Source: Batrachochytrium dendrobatidis JAM81
Taxonomy: Eukaryota; Chytridiomycota; Chytridiomycetes; Rhizophydiales
Direction: 5' to 3'
Assembly: GCF_000203795.2 (NCBI RefSeq)
Contig: NW_006281103.1
Coordinates: 1,446,670 to 1,490,312 of the forward strand
Length of the DNA stretch: 43,643 nucleotides
Below the pieces are notes generated by a model. The model did not search any database. It was not told where the DNA came from and saw only the letters and a list, made by a program, of their open reading frames with translations. Below are positions 32,975-43,106 of this stretch, piece by piece; positions within the stretch are counted from its first letter, which is position 1, and each line of letters starts with the position of its first letter. The translations under genes and the position numbers were made by a program.

Positions 32975-35064
32975 CTAGTTTTGATCACAGCTTTTTCCAA
33001 TATAAATGCAGCAAATGTCCATGTGAGTGCATCCAGAAGTAGGTTTGGGGCCACGAGTGGTGGTGAATCTCTTTGTGGTGGTAGTAGTCCTCGTAGTTGT
33101 AGGTCTTGCAGTAGTGGTAGCTCTTGTGGTAGTTGTGAATCTTGTGGTAGTAGTAGCTTCTGTAGTAGTAGCAGCTTCTGTAGTAGTATCAGCAGGTACG
33201 CTGCTAGAGGATGAATCACCACCACATTCAGTAGGAACGGAAAAGTCGTTGTTGAACTTGGCAGCCTTGACTCCCAGACCGCGTTTGGCGAATCCTTTCC
33301 AGATCTCGCATTTGTTGGCACCTTTGTAGCGAGCAACATCAGATGCAATATAGGCATCACGAGCATCAAGGAGACTGGGATTGCATGGCTGGAGCATAAA
33401 TCCACCAATCATATTCTGCATGGCAATAATGTTACCAGACTTGCCCTTGGCATCGTAGAGATTGGTGGAGAATCCGTTCTTGGTGACCAAGTTCCAGTAG
33501 ACTTCCCAAAGCATAGAAACCCACACTTCACCAGCAGCATGAACTTCTTGGCGGGTCTTGAGATCGGAATAAGTCAAAGGATTGACTTTCATGTCAGTAG
33601 TATAAGGATGGGAACGAGCACCATTGGCATTGTTGATAGCATAGCTACCAAAGTGAATCGGTGTTTTGGAATTCTGTGATTGCGTGGCAGTTACGATCAT
33701 GTAGAACATGTCGGACCAGCCTTCGTTCATACCGCCAGCTTCACCTCCAACCAGACAATTGGATGCTGCTGCTCCACCAGTCAAACGACCTGAAACACCG
33801 TGTCCATACTCGTGCAAAGGAACTTGGTTGTCAAAAGCACCGTTACGGTTGGGCTTGGTATAGGTAAATCGGAACATTCTCATTGTGCCAGGTTGACCAT
33901 CAGCAGGAGAAAAGAAGATGGCATTGTTGGTGCCTGAAGTGTTTAGAATATCGATGTTGACTGGATCGTTACCCTCACCACCTTTTCCAAAGTTGTCCTT
34001 TTGGAAATTACCTGCAGCCTCGTTGAAACCATACTGGTATGTGATGTCGTGCATCAGGTTAGCAAGATAAAACAGATTGACTGCTGCTGCCTGAATGTTG
34101 TCTGGATCTTTGGGCTCAGCAGTGGGGTTGAACTTGGTGTCAAATACACCCTTTACGCCGGTTCCTGTAACTGGCAGTTCTCCTCCATAGTATTCGGCAT
34201 TAACATTGTTACCCTCAGTGACAGTTCCATCAGTCCATCCATTAGGCGACGATGCTTTGTATTCTGGATCTTTGACGTTGGAGAATCCATCATTGGGACT
34301 GAGACGAGGAAGTGGAATAGCCTTGTATGTTGCACGATGACCAAAATCAACAGCCTGAATCAGTTTGCCTAATATCAATCCATTTACATTCAGATTAGTG
34401 CTGATTCCACAAAAATCAATATCTGAACCCGAAATACCGTACCCGTGTTGACATCGGCCCAAACTTGAATCCAAGAAGTAATATCCTTGTCGCGAAGCTG
34501 GAACTTGTAAGCATACACAAGCGTGCCATCAGCCTGTTGGACATACTCGAGCTCATGTTTAAACTCAGAGTAAACTGGCAGACCCTTGGCTTTGGATACA
34601 GTATCAGCAACCTGCTCAAACGTCAGTTTGGCTTTGGGTTCTGCGACTGAAAGCTCACTTTTGGCAAAATGGCTTTCAGTACCAAACGAAGTCGAATATG
34701 AGATGATCTGGCCGTCTTGGATATGGACTGCGGCTTGGTGATTGGATACAGGTGCGCCATTAACTAGATGTGCACCATATACGTGAGTTACACCAGCACT
34801 GTCTGTAAAGCTATTGTAAACCTTGAACTCGTTAGATGAGAGATTGAGTTTGTCACAGAGATACGCAGTGCCAATTTTGACAGAGTCAGTATTGGATGGA
34901 GTCATGAGGCTGGATGAGTGATCATAGGGAATCTGCTGGTAAGTGGATTTGGGAAAGTAGAATGGAAGACTGTCAGAGGCATCTTGTGTGGATGGAATGG
35001 TTGGAGCAGCAAAAATTGCAGAGGTGGCAAGAGCAAGAACGAGAGAAACAGTAGAAATGAACAT
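32975..35064 (-). CDS. Secreted M36 metalloprotease (fungalysin)
   Basis: Two exons (35064-34443, 34368-32975) give 671 aa. A signal peptide (MFISTVSLVLALATSAIFAA) precedes an FTP propeptide (NLSSNEFKVYNSFTDSAGVT, then HLVNGAPVSNHQAAVHIQDG) that keeps the enzyme inactive until cleavage. The splice restores ADVNTGKLIQAVDFGHRATY. The catalytic domain has LHEYGHGVSGRLTGG (HExxH zinc motif) and the third ligand Glu in GGMNEGWSD. The core ends at AKFNNDFSVPTECGG. A mucin-like Thr stalk and a short Cys tail (SGCTHMDICCIYIGKSCDQN) follow; the tail looks like a shortened version of the Cys-rich end seen in some relatives. M36 enzymes are expanded in Batrachochytrium and degrade extracellular protein. 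A TATATA-like element sits about 20-25 bp before the start. Confidence 0.93.
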
Positions 35065-37557
35065 TTTAAAGTATTTTCAATATCTATAGTATATATGTAG
35101 CAAGTATAAGATCAAACTGTTACAATGATATGTATTGATGGAACTGATTGTATGTCGTTCCATGTCGCTTTATATTTTAAATCACAACACATTTACAGTG
35201 TCGAGTTTACTAAATATTCATGTGCTAATTAAAAAAACACACATGGATGAATAACAAGCGCATGTGTTTATAAATCCATATTCAAACTATGCATGTGAAG
35301 CGGGTTCATTATTGCGTTGATTTTGATTCTGACAATTGCGTGAATGTGAGTTCAAGAAACATGCACTATATAGCGTAGGGCTAATACCCGTTGATATTCA
35401 CTAGCCATTTGCAAGCTACAAATTTGATTTTGAATCTAAGCCATGCTATCATGTGCAATTCGCGTGCACCGTAAATTTGCGGATATTGACACCAACTTGA
35501 TTTCAGATTGAGATGGTGCTAGACTACTATGCAACTTTTCAATCAGCTTGTTTCATGTTGTCAAATCTGGACGCTTGGCATATACATGAACCGTTTATCA
35601 CACTACAGACAGGTTCGGTCTGCATTGACTGTATGTATGCCTTGTACGTGTTTAGACAAGACTCGTCGAGCATGAATCAGCTTTGTGTATTCAAAAAGTG
35701 AATATATGATCAGAATCTGAATGACTTGAACTAATGGCATGCATGCTTATACATCAAATTTGTCGTATTATAAATGATATTTTTAATCCGAATGGTTTCA
35801 GGTATCGACACCAACTCAATCACATGATGCAGCAACAGACTTGGTCATGTGGTAAATGGAATAATTGCAATATGCTTTGTTCATTTAAACATCACAATGG
35901 CTAGATTTATGATTTGATAAGCAAAAGCAGGAGATGGTAAACTGACATGTCAATTGACTACAGCTATCATCAGTTTATAGATCGGATAAATGCCCAACAT
36001 TAATTATGGGCAATGAAATAATATGGTAAATGAAAGTATCGAGCAAACGAGTCTTGAATTACAAGCAATTACAAGCAATCTCGACAAAATTTTAAACTGG
36101 TAATGCATCAATTGCTTGATTCCAAATATGAGCTGTATAATTGAAATGGTCAATACCAATTCAATCTTGGCTATCAAAATATATTGCAGTCATGACAGTA
36201 GCCATTTCAATGACCAGTCAGACATATTGGACCATTGCAAGATGATGTTGCATTTTTGACTGTTGCAAAAGCAGTGGTCGATGGTGCAATGGATTCACCT
36301 GCAAATTTGGCTTATATTCATGTGTAATGAACAGTACCATGCATGTGGTAGACATGACAGCTGCTAATGAATGTCATTATGTTGTTGTATTACAATTGAT
36401 CATGTTGATATGAAATGGTTGCGATCGTCATTTCAATTATTGGTGTATTGTACAAAGCTGCAGATCTCAAGTCAATGACTACATGTATTGTGATGTAATA
36501 CTTGATATGTCATGGCTGAATTTGTTACATATGTTATGCTGTAGTTTAGATACTAATCGTATGATATAGAAATAACAGAGTTGCCAAGACCAATTAATGC
36601 GCAAGTGAATGGTTGTTGGTTGGAAAAATGTCAAGTTGATGTTTGAAAAGCTAATCAGCGTAGATCATCATGATACTTGCAGCAGTATACCATATTGCAC
36701 ATCTAAATATACAGTGCTAATTGTCAAATATCATAGAGTATCATGAAATGAATGCCAGACTATTGGTACTTGTGTAGCACATATTGCCATTGGTTGTGCA
36801 TATGTCATTGCTTTACATTCGGTTGTATCATATTGATCGACATGTACATCAATCATGATACTGAATCCAACAATGTTGCTTGTATTGACTTGCAATATGG
36901 CTATAGTATATACAAATACATGCTTGATTACAATGTAAATGGCAGTACTGTGTTTAAATTGAATTCAAAGTAACAGAAACAAGATTATTCGAGTAAAAAT
37001 CCGAGTGCTGGAACTTCAAAAGCTTATCGAAATATACGGCACGCTTGATATGGAAAGAAACAGTACTATTGTCCGTATTGCTACAAGTATATTGGAATCG
37101 ACACTGATACAAACACTGGTGATAGCTGTGAATCGACTGCAAGTCTAAAATAAACAGTGATGTTGAACATGATTAGTAAACCTAGTTGTATTGGCTGCTG
37201 TTACACAAGATCAGCTGTTTCACCAGTGTATTTTGAATGTCACAATGTTGATCAACCACAAATATATGTTTTTGATGAGTCCATCTGACCAATTCAATGT
37301 ATGGTAGTGATTGGTGTAATATGATCAAGCCATTAGTATAATACATTGTTGTTTGGTAATGAAAGATGTTTATTGAATGAACGAGATTGAACGCAAGACA
37401 AACAACAGAGTAAACCAACATATAATACGGCTGTATTGTAGTATGTTGTAGATAATGCTGTCGATAGTTGATGTCCAGATTCAGAAATGCGACGAGTCTA
37501 TGGTTGAAGAGTTTGTTGTTCAGCACCAGAATCTTGAGCAACTGCACCATGCTCAGA
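35065..37557. other. Gene-poor, CA/TG-rich intergenic DNA
   Basis: About 2.5 kb without a credible gene. From about 35700 onward the sequence is rich in CA and TG steps and poor in CpG and in A/T runs compared with the other intergenic stretches. The short ORFs (35513-35701, 36752-36973, 37182-37598) show no family features. Confidence 0.5.
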
Positions 37558-38199
37558 TTATTGCAATAAATCTGGTGGGCCGTTGTAGAATTTAACAAAG
37601 CATTGCATAAATTCGGGAATTGATTTCAGGAGTGGGGTATCACCAGCCATTTCTCCAGTCGAATCATGTTTTTTGAGGTAATCATAAAGCGCCACTCGTA
37701 GTTTACGCCATTCCCCATGCCATTCAAGATACTCATGATATAATGTATTCAACTCATCTTTGAGTGTTTTAAGAATTGCACGGTAAGCTTCAGTTTCAGA
37801 TTTAACTTGAGAAATCTTTGTAGTATAATCTACAGCTTCATTGCTTTCTTGAGCTTTTTGTTCCAGGAGTTCGAGTTTTTTCATTTTCTTATCAATCAGC
37901 TTTGTATATTCTCCAGCATCGGATTCTTTTTGGTCGGATTTTTTATGTTCAGTGTCGAGCACCATTTTAATGTTTGCATATGCTTCGATCAGATCGATTC
38001 CTTCCTGATCAAATGAATCACAGCCAGCGTTGTTTGGGCTAAAAACTGAAGAAGTGGGTCCATCAGTTGAAGTTGCGCTTGTAGAGGCTGTTGGAGTGCT
38101 AGCTGCAGAACTCATGGTCGAACTGGGATCAACTGGATTGGCAATTGTGACCGAACAGATAGCAAGGATTGATGACAGTACGGCAATTGAGAATTTCAT
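37558..38199 (-). CDS. Small secreted coiled-coil protein
   Basis: Intronless, 213 aa from the ATG that opens a clear signal peptide (MKFSIAVLSSILAICSVTIA); an in-frame ATG 15 codons upstream would bury it, so it was not chosen. A Ser/Thr-rich segment (residues ~25-55) follows. The rest is a highly charged helical domain (for example DKKMKKLELLEQKAQESNEA) ending in DTPLLKSIPEFMQCFVKFYN. Only two cysteines follow the signal peptide. The build matches a secreted protein family I associate with Batrachochytrium; no biochemical function is known to me. It sits alone in repeat-like DNA, which is typical of fast-evolving secreted genes. Confidence 0.8.
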   Translation of the reverse strand: MKFSIAVLSSILAICSVTIANPVDPSSTMSSAASTPTASTSATSTDGPTSSVFSPNNAGCDSFDQEGIDLIEAYANIKMVLDTEHKKSDQKESDAGEYTKLIDKKMKKLELLEQKAQESNEAVDYTTKISQVKSETEAYRAILKTLKDELNTLYHEYLEWHGEWRKLRVALYDYLKKHDSTGEMAGDTPLLKSIPEFMQCFVKFYNGPPDLLQ

Positions 38200-38378
38200 T
38201 GTATTGGTTTGGTTAGGCAAGTTGTAATGAATGTGATTCAACACGATAGTTTGGTGACATATTTGTATACATTATTAGATTGATAATATTAAAAGCATAT
38301 TCCTTGAATGACCGTCCTAAGGGATTTGTGTTGTCGGGGTTAGCATTGATTTACTGCTATAAATGTCAATATAACTTT

Positions 38379-38394
38379 AAAGGGATCTCCCTTT
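38379..38394. promoter_or_regulatory. Inverted repeat AAAGGGA-TC-TCCCTTT
   Basis: A 7-bp perfect inverted repeat with a 2-nt centre, about 180 bp upstream of the small secreted gene. It could be a dimeric factor site. Confidence 0.35.
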
Positions 38395-38419
38395 ATACAA
38401 TCGTCCGTTGCTTGATTTA

Positions 38420-38437
38420 AACCCTGATATCAGGGTT
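38420..38437. promoter_or_regulatory. Perfect 18-bp palindrome AACCCTGATATCAGGGTT
   Basis: Self-complementary over 18 bp, about 220 bp upstream of the small secreted gene. The half-site AACCCT resembles a telomere-repeat unit, and the sequence could be a binding site for a dimeric regulator. Confidence 0.4.
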
Positions 38438-39645
38438 AGCGACTAGAGTATACTTGCCGCACTATGATGTCGCTACACAATATATTCTAGGCGATATCAT
38501 TACATGACGGCACAAGCAATGTTGTACATCCACTTCATTTATGTTGCAAACACTCAAAATCTCATCTGTTCAACAACACATTGCCACCAATACAATAGTA
38601 TGTGACATGATCATATTGCACCAATCGACCAGTATACGATCACTGGATACATCACACGTTGGTGTTTACCACTGTATATGTGTGGTGTATATTGGTTATA
38701 GTCCATGATATCAACGAGTTTATGCATATTGCTTACACCACGCACATCAAACCGACTCAGTGGTATGCAAGTGTTGCGGTTTGACCAAATCACAATCACC
38801 CATATTATCGACTGTCCAACTCGTTGACATTCAAATCATGCCATCACTAGTCACAATATAATGGTTGACTGACTTGTTTGATTGATCTGACATTGACACT
38901 TTGCAAACCTCGACTTGATTCATCAACTTGGATATTCATATAATATTGGGTTTGTATCATCACGTTGGACTCGTTATCAAACACCTTGATGTGTCCATGC
39001 AACACAAACTTGATATACACACATTAGTTACTGTTTGACATGACTGGGTCGATCATACATACCAGACAATGCAACTGTATTAGTTGTATGATACAATCAA
39101 TCATGGTTGGCTCATCACCATCAAATATCAAATGTTGATCACGTATACATTGATTTGTAATTGCATGGTCCGTTGGTAATACACACTATGATATGATTGA
39201 CAAGTTGTTGATTTGCAGTAATCAGATGTGCATCACCTGTAACATTGGATGCAATTGACGAGTTGTAACCGCAAGTCAACAATCATCGATATGTTGGTGA
39301 TTGTATCGACTACATGATTGGTATGGATTAGCTGTCATGATCGATTGGTGGACAATACAATCCACATTGATTATGACGTGTTGCAACTGGTTGATATATG
39401 CAGACTCGACTGATGATCGAGTATATTACAGTGTATTGGTCAACAGTGATTGTGATCAATGACAATATTTCAATCAATCCAATCCAATTGTTGATTGGAA
39501 CAATCACCATTCACATGTCAGATTCAGCATGTTTGTGGCACATTTACAAATCCAACAATTGACTGATCAGGACTGAATGACATTGCAATGATGGTTTGCA
39601 ACAATTGAGTTGTACTGACCAACAATCCAAATGGAATCTGAACAT

Positions 39646-40321
39646 TGTTAAAGATTTTGATTATCGCGCAAGAAGTATAGAGATAAAAATAGAGAAAGAG
39701 ACTGAGTCTTTCAATTAGTAAAGTATAAGGTAATAATATATAATCTGCCGCTGTAGAAAAGATCGGTCAGAAGAGATCTTGAATGATAATCAGGAAGTAG
39801 TCACGCAAATTAAAGTCAACAGAATAACGAGTTGAACTTAATAGATAATAACGAAGTTATGTCAGATGATATTTAGATGATTGATTCAGAGGATATTCAG
39901 AGGATATTCAGAGGATGTTTATTTAATAAGAAAGTGTCTTAGTTCTTATAGTAAAAGATTGTTTGAGGCTTGTGGCTCAAACAGGTAGTATTTGATAATA
40001 GGCTATAGTACCCGGAGATAACTTGGCCAATAGGATTGATTACAGCTGTTAGCTGTGTCGTTATAATGGGATATAGTTACATATGATTGGTAACTATGAA
40101 TACAATGTTAAAGTAAGTAGGGTCGTTATAGAAACATAAGGGTCAATAATGATGGTGACGTTATGAATTAGGGGATATACAATGTGACACACTAGTGTTA
40201 CATTGTGTTAGAGTTGAATAATACCCTGCTTGGATATTATATCCGATGTAAGTTAATTAGTTGAACGGTTCGTAATCGGTTAGAGTTTGATTACTTCAAC
40301 AAAGGTCTGATTTCTTTAACA
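39646..40321 (-). repeat. 3' LTR of the copia element
   Basis: 676 bp, TGTTAAAGA...TCTTTAACA, so it has 9-bp terminal inverted repeats with TG/CA ends. It contains three tandem ATTCAGAGGAT units. It supplies the stop codon of the element's ORF. Confidence 0.95.
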
Positions 40322-43102
40322 CCCCTCCTCGCCTTGAACGGCTCTCAGTCCAAGTAGATCTGAGAATTGGGCAAAGGCGATCCTTGGAAGACCTTTTGTC
40401 ATGATGTCCGCGATCTGATCTTGAGTTCTAATATACATGACTAGTATATTCTTTTGCGAGACTTGGTCGCGTAGGAATTTAAGCTTGACGTCCATATGCT
40501 TAGTTGTAGCATGATTGGGTGCTTGATTTTCCGTGTTGGCAATTGCTGATTGTGAATCGGAGTAGAGTATCGTAGCTCTTTCTTGAGTGAATCCGAGTTC
40601 ATTAAGCATGTTGCGTAGAAATAATAATTCTTGAGTGGCAGTGACAGCGGCTGCATATTCAGCTTCCATAGTTGAGATAGCTACAGAAGTCTGTTTAGTA
40701 GATCTCCATGATATACAGCTATTGCCTAGAAAGCAAGTGTATCCGGAGGTGCTTTTCCGAGAGTCTACATCTCCTGCCCAGTCTGCGTCACAGTATCCTA
40801 CCAGAGTGGTGTTATCCCCTCCTAGCGTAAGAGAATAATTAAGTGAGTATTTTACGTATCTTAGTATACGTTTAACAGCAGTCCAATGTGTATCGTTTGG
40901 ATGGTGCATAAATCTGGAAACTTGACCGATGGCAGCGCCGAGATCTGGTCGAGTAGCAACCATTGCGTACATCAAAGCTCCAACTGCTTCGCGATAAGGA
41001 GCGTCGGTAACTGGTTCCGTTGGGAGAGATGCAGTCAAATTGGTGCCAGATTCTATTGGTGTTGCAACTGGTTTGCAGTCCAACATGTAAAATCTTTTGA
41101 GAACATTTTTCAGATAGTGTTCCTTTTGACTTGTAGTGGTTGGTAAATTCTCAACCATTCTTTGTTCCACCGCAGCTTGAATGCTCGGCTCAGACGCGTC
41201 AGCAGTCTCTGATATCGCTCCTGGATATTCAACTGTGACCGTCGATTTTATGGGAGCAGCCATCATGGCTCTGTCCCTGTTCATAACGTCAACTGGACGT
41301 TCCTGAACTTCTTTCCTCGAACCTTGAGACTTCGATCTCGATTTACGGTTCGGTTTCCTATAACCGGCCAGACTCGACTTATTTAGCGATGTCTTTATAG
41401 CCTTATTTTTGCTGATGGCACGCCCTAGTAACCCCTCCTGAGTTATGCGTCCATGGCTTGTTTTAATATTGGTCCCGCGATCTGCTACAGTCATTCTTGC
41501 TGTATTTCTTGCAGTCTGTACTACTATTGGTACTTGTCGCCGACCTGATTTTGATTCCCCTCCAGTTAGCGTACTTGCACAATCTGGATTTCCTGGAGTT
41601 TCTGATGTTTTTGGACTTACCACATTATTTATCACAATAGGTACAGACGGTGTAATACCACCGCCTAGATTGTAGCTATGAGTAAATAATGGTGCCTGTC
41701 GCCGACCTGATTTTGATTCCCCTCCAGTTAGCGTACTCGCGCGATATGGAATTTCTGGAATTTCTGGTGTTTCTGGACTTACCACATTATTTATCACAAT
41801 AGGTACAGACGGTGTAATACCACCGCCTAGATTGTAGCTATGAGTAAATAATGGTGCCATTGATTCTGTTTCTTTATCTGCTGCGATCTTCCAGAGATTT
41901 GCATCCGGGGCAGTCATGGCTTGTTTCCAATTCGATGGAAATGTTGAGTTAGATATATTGGCAGAAACGAGACTTGAGTTCATGTAATCAAAGTCTGGTT
42001 GCCTTTTGTAATAATAATATGGTCCCTGAGTTTTACTTTTAAGTGGTGTGTCTTCCACTTCGGAATCGGGTTGAGATAGTTCCTGAATCCGGGGACTTGA
42101 AGCGTTGATTGCTTCATTAGAAATAAATTGCGTAGACTCTGCAACGACTTTTATATTTGCCTTTGGTTTCTTGATACCGCTTAGGCTTGATTTACGTACG
42201 GAGGCGTGAATTTGTTTGTTCGGAATGAGAATTTCGCATTTGATAATGTCTAGTGTGCCGACTTTGTGTGCACGTAAGACCTCGACATTGTCCTTGGTAT
42301 AGAGGACAGCTCCTTGTTTATTGAGCTTAGTCCAGCATCCGAACTCAACAGCTAGTTTTCCTGGAGAGATTAGATTGACCTCGAATCCAGGAACATATAG
42401 CACGTTATTGATAGTAATAACGCGACTGGCTTTTCCATTCCAGACTTTGAGTTGAAGCGACCCTTTGCATTCGGCATTAGTAGCCGTTTTCATCGAACCT
42501 TTGACACTGTGATTTTGCAACGGTACTGTATTAGACAGCCAGTTCTTGTTGCATACCATATGAGTGGTAGCACCCGAGTCAAGGATGATCTCGTTGACAC
42601 TGTTCCTGCTGATACTGCAGTAGTCAGTTTTTGGTGAAGTTGTGGTATTGTGAAACGAGAAATCATTATTAGCGTTTAAATTAGCGCATGACGTAGATGC
42701 GTAGTTACTGTTTGATTGACTGTTATTTGAGGACCGAGCTCGACAGTCTTTTGCTAAATGAGATCCAAGTTTTCCACAATTGCGACACAATATCTTCTTC
42801 TTGCCGTTTGGCCAGTAAGATGAATTATTGGAGTTTTGAACATTCTGATTAGAATCGTTCGAGTGATCTCCGTTGGTAAAGCCCCTGAGATGTGGCTGAT
42901 TATTGTAGTGAACATCCTGATTAGAATCGTTCGAGTAATTTCCTTTGTTATCAGTGCCCTTGAAATGCGACTGATTATTGTAGTATGCTCTTGGTGGCTT
43001 TCTTTGTCCGAATGAGCTGTGTAACGCGACTTCGGCGTTTTGTAGTTTTGGTATGTATAGACCGTCTGTGATCTTTACTGCGTGGCTTCCGGCTGGGCTC
43101 AT
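40316..43102 (-). CDS. Copia Gag-Pol remnant polyprotein (zinc knuckle, protease, RNase H)
   Basis: One open frame of 928 aa fills the interior. It begins MSPAGSHAVKITDGLYIPKL as a Gag start, then jumps to a linker, so the capsid is deleted. A CCHC knuckle (CRNCGKLGSHLAKDC, ~residue 105) and a retropepsin active site (ILDSGATTHMV, ~175) follow. The start of the reverse transcriptase survives (NWKQAMTAPDANLWKIAADK), then a twice-repeated 54-residue segment. The integrase and the YVDD region are absent. The C-terminus has the RT thumb/RNase H: VGALMYAMVATRPDLG, GYCDADWAGDVDSRKSTSGY, ISTMEAEYAA, LYSDSQSAIA and HMDVKLKFLRD. No stops or frameshifts occur despite the deletions, which argues that the short form itself has been propagated. 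It needs enzymes from another copy. Confidence 0.9.
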   Translation of the reverse strand: MSPAGSHAVKITDGLYIPKLQNAEVALHSSFGQRKPPRAYYNNQSHFKGTDNKGNYSNDSNQDVHYNNQPHLRGFTNGDHSNDSNQNVQNSNNSSYWPNGKKKILCRNCGKLGSHLAKDCRARSSNNSQSNSNYASTSCANLNANNDFSFHNTTTSPKTDYCSISRNSVNEIILDSGATTHMVCNKNWLSNTVPLQNHSVKGSMKTATNAECKGSLQLKVWNGKASRVITINNVLYVPGFEVNLISPGKLAVEFGCWTKLNKQGAVLYTKDNVEVLRAHKVGTLDIIKCEILIPNKQIHASVRKSSLSGIKKPKANIKVVAESTQFISNEAINASSPRIQELSQPDSEVEDTPLKSKTQGPYYYYKRQPDFDYMNSSLVSANISNSTFPSNWKQAMTAPDANLWKIAADKETESMAPLFTHSYNLGGGITPSVPIVINNVVSPETPEIPEIPYRASTLTGGESKSGRRQAPLFTHSYNLGGGITPSVPIVINNVVSPKTSETPGNPDCASTLTGGESKSGRRQVPIVVQTARNTARMTVADRGTNIKTSHGRITQEGLLGRAISKNKAIKTSLNKSSLAGYRKPNRKSRSKSQGSRKEVQERPVDVMNRDRAMMAAPIKSTVTVEYPGAISETADASEPSIQAAVEQRMVENLPTTTSQKEHYLKNVLKRFYMLDCKPVATPIESGTNLTASLPTEPVTDAPYREAVGALMYAMVATRPDLGAAIGQVSRFMHHPNDTHWTAVKRILRYVKYSLNYSLTLGGDNTTLVGYCDADWAGDVDSRKSTSGYTCFLGNSCISWRSTKQTSVAISTMEAEYAAAVTATQELLFLRNMLNELGFTQERATILYSDSQSAIANTENQAPNHATTKHMDVKLKFLRDQVSQKNILVMYIRTQDQIADIMTKGLPRIAFAQFSDLLGLRAVQGEEGC
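40322..40330 (-). other. Polypurine tract
   Basis: GAGGAGGGG directly before the TG of the 3' LTR on the minus strand, the usual primer site for plus-strand DNA synthesis. It is also coding (Glu-Glu-Gly). Confidence 0.8.
41535..41858 (-). repeat. 162-bp tandem duplication inside the copia ORF
   Basis: Two units of 162 bp, coding for 54 residues each (APLFTHSYNLGGGITPSVPI...). They differ mainly in a short Pro/Glu segment, so the duplication predates the last round of transposition. Confidence 0.9.
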
Positions 43103-43106
43103 AACC
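43092..43106 (-). other. Primer-binding site, initiator tRNA-Met internal type
   Basis: GGTTATGAGCCCAGC directly follows the 5' LTR on the minus strand. It is complementary to GCTGGGCTCATAACC, the anticodon arm of initiator tRNA-Met, as in half-tRNA priming known for Drosophila copia. The ORF start codon lies inside it. Confidence 0.75.

Larger units (their letters stand above)
38245..39645. other. Gene-free CA/TG-rich DNA up to the LTR element
   Basis: About 1.4 kb. The first ~250 bp holds the two palindromes. The remainder has very frequent CA/TG steps (CATCA, TTGAT, TGATC words) and few CpG. No gene is visible. Confidence 0.5.

Noticed and set aside
35513..35701. 62-aa plus-strand ORF upstream of the M36 gene
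   Set aside because: Short, no signal peptide or domain, no promoter or splice support.
37182..37598. 138-aa minus-strand ORF overlapping the 3' end of the small secreted gene
   Set aside because: It overlaps the clear coding frame, is hydrophobic without a recognisable start signal, and lies in CA/TG-rich DNA where open frames arise easily.
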